Origin: an uncultured Rhodobiaceae bacterium
GTDB lineage: Bacteria > Pseudomonadota > Alphaproteobacteria > RS24
Reading direction: 5' to 3'
Assembly (NCBI GenBank): GCA_937876775.1
Contig: CALEFA010000024.1
Span: forward strand, 1 to 39,662
Length of the DNA: 39,662 nt
Shown here: positions 34,958-39,662 of the stretch, one piece after another
Numbering within the stretch: the stretch's first letter is position 1
Layout of the letters: each line of letters opens with the position of its first letter
Made by a program: the position numbers and the translations under genes
The notes under the pieces: generated by a model
The model's input: the letters and a program-made list of their open reading frames with translations, nothing else
Database searches by the model: none
What the model was told of the DNA's origin: nothing

Positions 34958-34958
34958 A

Positions 34959-35903
34959 TTATTGTCCTGCTGTCAGGTTCAAACAAAAAGTCAGAATGGC
35001 TTTTTGCGCGTGGCACCGATTTTCCGCTTCATCGAAAACAACCGATTGTGGCCCATCGATAACCTCAGCCTCGACCTCACTATTGCGATAGGCTGGTAGA
35101 CAATGCATAAAAATTGCGTCATCGCCCATATCCATGAGTTTCTGCGTTACCTGATAAGGGGCAAAGGCTTCCGCCCGTTTTTGTTCCGTTGCCGGGTCAT
35201 CACTCATCGACACCCAACAGTCCGTGACCACACAAGCCGCACCCGTGACCGCCGCCTCGGGGGTTGTGCAAACCGCAATACGGGCGCCATTGGCCAGCGC
35301 CTCATCCAAGACCGCTTGCGGTGGCATGAAATCGGCCGGACAGGCGATTGCCAGTTCAAAATCAAACAGAGCCGCGGCATGAATGAATGAGACGAGGACA
35401 TTATTGCCGTCACCTAGCCAAGCAATGCGCTGACCTTTCAACCGCCCCTTATGTTCTTCAAAGGTCATTAAATCGGCCAGAATTTGGCACGGGTGGCTAA
35501 AGGCTGTCAGGCCGTTAATCACTGGAATATTGCCATATTTGGCAAATTCGGTGAGTTTTTCATGCGGACCCGTGCGCACCATAGCAATATCGGCAAAACG
35601 CGAAATCACCCGCGCCGTATCGGACATGCTTTCGCCCCGACCGAGCTGGGTTTCGGCCTGATTAATGATCATTGTCTCACCGCCAAGCTGACGCATGCCC
35701 AAGTCGAAGGACAAGCGCGTGCGGGTCGATGGCTTATCGAAAACCATGGCCAGCGCATAGCCGCGCAAGGGGGCATCAGGATCGACCGTGCCTTTAGGCA
35801 GACCGGCGCGTGCCGCTTTGCGCTGATGCGCGTCATCCAAGAGCTGGTGCGCCTGCGCCTTGGTCAGATCATTCAAATCAATGAAATTTTGATAGGTCAT
35901 CAT
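34959..35903 (-). CDS. argF: Ornithine carbamoyltransferase
   Basis: Forms citrulline from ornithine and carbamoyl phosphate in arginine synthesis. 314 residues. Carbamoyl-phosphate binding STRTR at 59-63, HPCQ at 137-140, and the ornithine-side HCLP at 267-270 are all present. Begins ATGATG; the first ATG (35903) has AAGG 7 nt upstream. It lies 2 bp after the argD stop and 1 bp before hslO. Confidence 0.97.
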   Translation of the reverse strand: MMTYQNFIDLNDLTKAQAHQLLDDAHQRKAARAGLPKGTVDPDAPLRGYALAMVFDKPSTRTRLSFDLGMRQLGGETMIINQAETQLGRGESMSDTARVISRFADIAMVRTGPHEKLTEFAKYGNIPVINGLTAFSHPCQILADLMTFEEHKGRLKGQRIAWLGDGNNVLVSFIHAAALFDFELAIACPADFMPPQAVLDEALANGARIAVCTTPEAAVTGAACVVTDCWVSMSDDPATEQKRAEAFAPYQVTQKLMDMGDDAIFMHCLPAYRNSEVEAEVIDGPQSVVFDEAENRCHAQKAILTFCLNLTAGQ

Positions 35904-35905
35904 TC

Positions 35906-37114
35906 TTAAGCCTTATCTTTGGCGGCGCGTAAATCAACGCACGCTGCCTGAAGCGCCGCAATCGCAACGGCAACTTCTTCGCGCGTAACGTTCAACGGCG
36001 GCAATAGGCGCAGCGTGTTTTCACCAGCCCCCACACTGAGCAAGTGATGGTGACGCAAAGCGGCCACGACATCGCTGTTCAATGGCGTGCATTTGAGTCC
36101 GATCAAGAGGCCAAGGCCACGCAGTTCAGTGAAAATATCATTGTTCTCGTCAATCACTTGCGCCAATTGCTGACGGAAAAAACTGGATACATCTTGCACA
36201 TGTTCGAGAAAAGCCGGTTGGCCGACAGTTTCCAGTACCGCGGCGCCAACCGCTGTTGCCAATGGGTTACCGCCATAAGTTGAGCCATGCGTGCCCGCCT
36301 GCATGGCAGCGCCGAGTTTTTCACTTGTCAAAAATGCCCCAAGTGGAAAGCCACCGCCAATACCCTTGGCTATGGCCATCACATCTGGAATTACTTCAGC
36401 CCATTCATGAGCAAATAATTTGCCGGTACGACCGATACCGCACTGCACTTCATCAAAGCCAAGCAAAATATCGTGCTTGTCGCACAGCGTGCGCAAATCC
36501 CTTAAAAAACCAGTGCCGGTGTCTCGTACGCCGCCCTCGCCCTGAACCGGCTCAATCAAAATGCCAGCCGTCGTATCGTCAATCAGCGCTTCAAGCTGAC
36601 CGATATCAAACGCTGGACATTGCACAAAACCGGCTGGTGGCGGGCCAAACCCCTCAAGATAAGCCTGATTGCCAGCCGCCGCTAAAGCCGCCAATGTGCG
36701 ACCATGGAAAGCGCCAGCGAAGGAGATCAGCGTTACTTTTTCTGGCCGGCCATTAACCGCATGATATTTCCGCATGACTTTAATCATGCCTTCAGCAGCT
36801 TCGGCGCCGGAATTGCAGAAGAAAACCCGCTCGGCAAAACTATGGGCGCATAGCGCATCAGCCAATGCCTCTTGTTCGGGAATGGTATACAGGTTTGAGA
36901 CGTGCCAGAGCTTTTCGGCTTGCGCTTTTAATGTCGCCACTAATTTTGGATGCGCGTGGCCAAGAACATTGACCGCCACGCCCGAGCCGAAATCGAGATA
37001 CCGATCGCCGTCATCGGTGATCAACCACGCGCCCTCACCGCGCTCAAAGCGCAGCGCTGTCCGATTATAGGTCGCCATCACATGACTTTGTTTCGTCTCA
37101 TTCATCACTTTCAT
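35906..37114 (-). CDS. argD: Acetylornithine aminotransferase
   Basis: PLP-dependent class III aminotransferase converting N-acetylglutamate semialdehyde to N-acetylornithine (and often succinyl-DAP in lysine synthesis). 402 residues. The PLP lysine is K250 in MAIAKGIGGGFPLGAF; the cofactor-binding FDEVQCGIGRTG is at 220-231 and NSGAEAAE at 101-108. The start could be 37114 or the ATG at 37105; the ribosome-binding sequence does not decide. First gene of argD-argF-hslO. A terminator-like hairpin ends only 10 bp upstream of the start. Confidence 0.95.
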   Translation of the reverse strand: MKVMNETKQSHVMATYNRTALRFERGEGAWLITDDGDRYLDFGSGVAVNVLGHAHPKLVATLKAQAEKLWHVSNLYTIPEQEALADALCAHSFAERVFFCNSGAEAAEGMIKVMRKYHAVNGRPEKVTLISFAGAFHGRTLAALAAAGNQAYLEGFGPPPAGFVQCPAFDIGQLEALIDDTTAGILIEPVQGEGGVRDTGTGFLRDLRTLCDKHDILLGFDEVQCGIGRTGKLFAHEWAEVIPDVMAIAKGIGGGFPLGAFLTSEKLGAAMQAGTHGSTYGGNPLATAVGAAVLETVGQPAFLEHVQDVSSFFRQQLAQVIDENNDIFTELRGLGLLIGLKCTPLNSDVVAALRHHHLLSVGAGENTLRLLPPLNVTREEVAVAIAALQAACVDLRAAKDKA

Positions 37115-37123
37115 CCTGCAACA

Positions 37124-37145
37124 GAAAAAGCCGCCCTTAGGCGGC
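37124..37145 (-). terminator. Rho-independent terminator between the ABC permease gene and argD
   Basis: GCCGCC/GGCGGC stem with a 4-nt loop and five T on the minus strand. It lies about 50 bp after the permease stop and 10 bp before the argD ATG. It could simply end permease transcription, or attenuate argD if the promoter at 37162-37189 is real. Confidence 0.8.
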
Positions 37146-37161
37146 CCTTACGATGACTTCC

Positions 37162-37189
37162 TTTATAGCAAAACCGGCGATAACCGCAA
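37162..37189 (-). promoter_or_regulatory. Possible argD promoter
   Basis: On the minus strand TTGCGG, 16-nt spacer, TATAAA. The -10 is good and the -35 poor. It would start transcription just upstream of the terminator-like hairpin. Confidence 0.4.
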
Positions 37190-37194
37190 ACTAT

Positions 37195-38037
37195 TTAACT
37201 TTTGAGGCGATAGCCACGAGTGAGGACAATCTGGCAAATAATGCCCAAAAACACCGTCAGGCCGATTAATAGGCTGGCGCCGAACAATAGTGAGCCCTCG
37301 GCTTGTCCGGTTACGGCAAAGCGGAAGCCGTCAATCATGTAAAAGAACGGATTATATTGCGTCAACTCATAAGCGAAGCCCGGCAACTGATTAACCGAGT
37401 AAAAAGTGCCCGATAAGAATGATAAAGGTGTAATGACAAAATTGGTCACAGTCGCCAGATGGTCAAATTTTTCAGCCCATATGCCACCCAAGAGGCCAAT
37501 TTGCGCCATCAATGCCGAAGCAATACAGGCGTAAAATAACGCCGCAAAGAAACTGTAAATGCCTAGATTAATAAATACGCTCATGCCAAGGAACGTGCCG
37601 GCACCGACAAACAGGCCACGGGTTAGCCCGCCTAGTGAAATACCCAAGTTCAACTCGCCCGGCGACAGCGGCGGCATCAGAAAGTCGACAACATTGCCTT
37701 GCACTTTAGCGACCAGCAAAGACGACGAGGCATTGGCAAATGCGTTTTGCACAATCGCCATCATAATCAGGCCAGGGGCCAGAAACTCGACAAAAGGCAC
37801 GCCATTAATATCAGGTCGCAAACCACCAAGCGCCAAAGAGAAAATCGCCAAAAATAAAAGTGTGGTGATAATCGGCGCCATCAGCGTCTGCATCCAGACT
37901 TTCAAAAAACGCTGCACTTCCTTGCGATAAAGGGTCCAAAGGCCAAGATAGTTAAAGCGACCGAATTGGCGCACACCCAAATCCGGATAGGCTTCGGGGG
38001 CGGCGGCTTTTACGGTATCGTGAGTTATGTGTGTCAT
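37195..38037 (-). CDS. ABC-2 type transporter permease
   Basis: A 280-residue membrane protein with six hydrophobic segments and the ABC-2 permease pattern: VEFLAPGLIMMAIVQNAF near residue 84, SLLVAKVQGNVVDFLMPPLSPGE, and the late FLSGTFYSVNQLPG and YNPFFYMIDGFRFA motifs. I chose the ATG at 38037; a longer frame to 38346 would run across the gcrA promoter and gene and is implausible. The ATPase partner is not in this window. Substrate unknown. Confidence 0.9.
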   Translation of the reverse strand: MTHITHDTVKAAAPEAYPDLGVRQFGRFNYLGLWTLYRKEVQRFLKVWMQTLMAPIITTLLFLAIFSLALGGLRPDINGVPFVEFLAPGLIMMAIVQNAFANASSSLLVAKVQGNVVDFLMPPLSPGELNLGISLGGLTRGLFVGAGTFLGMSVFINLGIYSFFAALFYACIASALMAQIGLLGGIWAEKFDHLATVTNFVITPLSFLSGTFYSVNQLPGFAYELTQYNPFFYMIDGFRFAVTGQAEGSLLFGASLLIGLTVFLGIICQIVLTRGYRLKS

Positions 38038-38124
38038 CAGGCGAATGTAATTAGTTTGCGTGTGTTTACAAGTTCTTTTGCGTCGGGGATGGCAGCCGAT
38101 TAGGTCTGCATACCAACAAATTTC

Positions 38125-38151
38125 GAATCGAATCATGTGGATAAATGATTC
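38125..38151. promoter_or_regulatory. DnaA box flanked by three GANTC sites, gcrA promoter region
   Basis: A perfect DnaA box (TGTGGATAA, 38136-38144) lies between two adjacent GAATC sites (38125-38129, 38130-38134) and one GATTC (38147-38151). GANTC is the CcrM methylation site. A TATAGT at 38177-38182 with no good -35 suits an activated promoter; the DnaA box would be centred near -49. Confidence 0.75.
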
Positions 38152-38245
38152 TGAATGATTTTCGAGAGCCACTAGATATAGTAGAAAATAAAAACAGCAA
38201 CACCAGATGTGGCAAGACCACGCGCTTTGAACATTGGAGATAAAA

Positions 38246-38731
38246 ATGGCTTGGACGGATGATCGGGTTGAAACACTGAAGCAGTTATGGACGGATGGCC
38301 TAAGTGCCAGCCAGATTGCGCGTAAAATGGGCGGGGTTACCCGCAACGCAGTTATTGGTAAGGTTCACCGGCTGGGCCTGTCGGGTCGAGCTACTCCGGC
38401 GCGGGTGTCGACAGCGCGGGTGAATACCAGCGCCAGCCGCGTGCGTTCATCTACGCCGTCATTAGCCAATAGCCGGTCTCGTTTCCGCGACAGCAGCATG
38501 GATGATCTGAAAGAAGAAGTTATTCCAGAACCAATTTTGAGCCCGGAAGAACGCGCCAGCGTTTTGCATTTGACCGAACACACATGCAAATGGCCAATTG
38601 GCGATCCTGGCACCACAGAGTTTCATTTCTGCGGTGCGCGCGCCAAATCTGGCAGCCCTTATTGTACGACACATGCGGCGCAAGCCTATCAGCCGCTAGA
38701 ACGCCGCCGCCGTCGTTCAGGACAAAATTAA
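38246..38731 (+). CDS. gcrA: GcrA cell cycle regulator
   Basis: Alphaproteobacterial transcription coactivator that binds sigma-70 RNA polymerase and CcrM-methylated GANTC promoters. 161 residues. The N-terminal DNA-binding domain begins MAWTDDRVETLKQLW and contains ASQIARKMGGVTRNAVIGKV. A Ser/Arg-rich linker spans about 48-85. The C-terminal sigma-interacting domain has CKWPIGDPGTTEFHFCG and a CTTHA motif. GGAGA precedes the ATG by 5 nt. Divergent from the ABC permease across 208 bp. Confidence 0.96.
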   Translation: MAWTDDRVETLKQLWTDGLSASQIARKMGGVTRNAVIGKVHRLGLSGRATPARVSTARVNTSASRVRSSTPSLANSRSRFRDSSMDDLKEEVIPEPILSPEERASVLHLTEHTCKWPIGDPGTTEFHFCGARAKSGSPYCTTHAAQAYQPLERRRRRSGQN

Positions 38732-38755
38732 GCGCGGATTTCTAATCAAAATTCG

Positions 38756-38782
38756 AAAAGCCCTTCGGGGCTTTTCTTTTTT
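38756..38782 (+). terminator. Rho-independent terminator after gcrA
   Basis: AAAAGCCC TTCG GGGCTTTT hairpin with a stable tetraloop, followed by CTTTTTT. It lies 25 bp beyond the gcrA stop. Confidence 0.95.
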
Positions 38783-38831
38783 GCTTTAGGCGAAGGTGTG
38801 ATTAACTGTCAGCTTGATGAGGGGAAGAGCA

Positions 38832-39662
38832 ATGAAAGATTTCAGAGATAAAATTTGTGTGGTGACGGGTGCTGGCAGCGGAATTGGTGCGGCCTGTGCG
38901 CAGGCCCTAGCGGCTGAAGGCGCTTATGTGGTGATGACGGATATCCGTGCCGATATGCTGGAAACCGCACATAAGGCGATTGTTGAAGCTGGCGGGCGCG
39001 CCGAAACTCATATTGTTGATGTCTCTGATCGCGACGCCATGTTTGCCTTAGCCGATAAGGTCGACAAAGCACATGGTGGCGCTGACCTGATTTTGAACAA
39101 TGCCGGCGTGGCCCATTCAGCGACTGTTGCAGACATGACCATGGATAATTTCAATTGGGTGATGGACATTGATTTCTGGGGCGTGGTTTACGGCACGCAA
39201 GCTTTTCTGCCACATTTTCTAAAACGCGGTAGTGGCCACGTGGCCAATGTGTCGTCCATTTTCGGCCTTATCGGTGTGCCATCTCAAAGCGCGTATAATG
39301 CCGCTAAATATGCAGTCCTCGGGTTCTCAGAAGCGCTGCGCCACGAAATGGTTGAGCATAATGTCGGCGTAACGGTCATCCATCCGGGTGGCATCAACAC
39401 GAATATCGTGCGTCATGCACGTTTGAGCCAAGGCCCCAATGCGGAAGCCGAACATGAAGAAGCCATTATCAAATTCCAAGAATTAACCATGACGCAGCCG
39501 GATAAAGCCGCGCAGATTATTCTCAAAGCCATTCGCAAAAATAAAGCACGCGTCTTGGTTGGCCCAGACGCTCTCTTCGTCGACTTCATTCGCCGCATTG
39601 CGCCGGTCAAGTATCTTTCTCTGCTGCCATTTTTGAAGAATGTCGGCAAAAAAGACGGCGCC
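38832..39662 (+). CDS. Short-chain dehydrogenase/reductase (3' end beyond window)
   Basis: 277 codons without a stop, cut by the window edge. Classical SDR: cofactor motif TGAGSGIG at 12-19, D37 after strand 2 (favouring NAD+), NNAG at 89-92, and catalytic S142, Y155 and K159 (YNAAK). GGGGA precedes the ATG by 7 nt. The substrate cannot be named; a C-terminal extension past residue 250 (FVDFIRRIAPVKYLSLLPF) resembles longer SDRs acting on lipid-like substrates. Confidence 0.92.
   Translation, partial: MKDFRDKICVVTGAGSGIGAACAQALAAEGAYVVMTDIRADMLETAHKAIVEAGGRAETHIVDVSDRDAMFALADKVDKAHGGADLILNNAGVAHSATVADMTMDNFNWVMDIDFWGVVYGTQAFLPHFLKRGSGHVANVSSIFGLIGVPSQSAYNAAKYAVLGFSEALRHEMVEHNVGVTVIHPGGINTNIVRHARLSQGPNAEAEHEEAIIKFQELTMTQPDKAAQIILKAIRKNKARVLVGPDALFVDFIRRIAPVKYLSLLPFLKNVGKKDGA

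Noticed and set aside
38038..38346. N-terminal extension of the ABC permease frame
   Set aside because: The in-frame extension would run antisense through the gcrA promoter and start. The internal ATG at 38037 begins the conserved permease N-terminus.
1..39662. Search for insertion sequences, integrases, CRISPR arrays, toxin-antitoxin and phage structural genes
   Set aside because: None could be supported by eye; only the lone GTA-type holin suggests phage ancestry.

Overview
The window reads as a compact, mid-GC alphaproteobacterial chromosome segment. Diagnostic features are a gcrA cell-cycle regulator gene, class I lysyl-tRNA synthetase (lysK), the gene block murA-DUF2948-hisD-UPF0262, a long two-part dCTP deaminase, a TIGR02186 protein beside TauE/SafE, and a SAM-II riboswitch. 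No genus can be assigned from the sequence alone. I see no transposase, integrase, CRISPR array or rRNA. Genes are tightly packed: many overlap by 1 or 4 bp and several convergent pairs have almost no spacer.

Layout. 1-3.7 kb (minus): a small basic protein, murA, DUF2948, hisD and UPF0262, plus a small Cys-rich protein. 3.8-5.0 kb: tRNA-Thr(GGT), whose 3' end is overlapped antisense by a class-3 lipase gene, which is coupled to a GTA-type holin gene. 5.1-8.6 kb: nrdA-nrdB for class Ia ribonucleotide reductase, with a promoter covered by two NrdR-box-like sites and a consensus DnaA box upstream. 8.6-13 kb: small membrane protein, thiolase, exported MsrB, tandem-hotdog thioesterase and an alpha/beta hydrolase. 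13.1-16 kb (plus): an overlapping operon TauE/SafE - TIGR02186 - CcdA - DUF3429. 16-21.1 kb (minus): HSL-type esterase and its likely TetR regulator with a palindromic operator, ArsC, pyrD, DUF952, lysK. 21.3-24 kb (plus): TerB-like protein, sterol-desaturase-family protein, and a membrane glycosyltransferase broken by a 4-bp expansion in a GCGT repeat. 24-26.3 kb (minus): dcd-lrgA-lrgB and tRNA-Gly. 26.4-29.6 kb (plus): SAM-II riboswitch with an apparent terminator/antiterminator switch, metZ, apaG, trkH. 29.6-34 kb (minus): RND pump and adaptor. 34-38 kb (minus): argD-argF-hslO and an ABC-2 permease. 38-39.7 kb (plus): gcrA and a short-chain dehydrogenase cut by the window end.

The content is mostly core metabolism: cell wall precursors, histidine, arginine, methionine and pyrimidine synthesis, dNTP supply and translation. 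The most informative signals are regulatory. Two replication-linked loci, nrdAB and gcrA, each have a perfect DnaA box upstream. At gcrA the box sits among three CcrM (GANTC) sites within 27 bp. The metZ leader has mutually exclusive hairpins that predict transcriptional shut-off by S-adenosylmethionine. I did not find a convincing wholly new multi-gene system. The nearest candidates are the holin-lipase pair and the TauE/TIGR02186/CcdA/DUF3429 operon.
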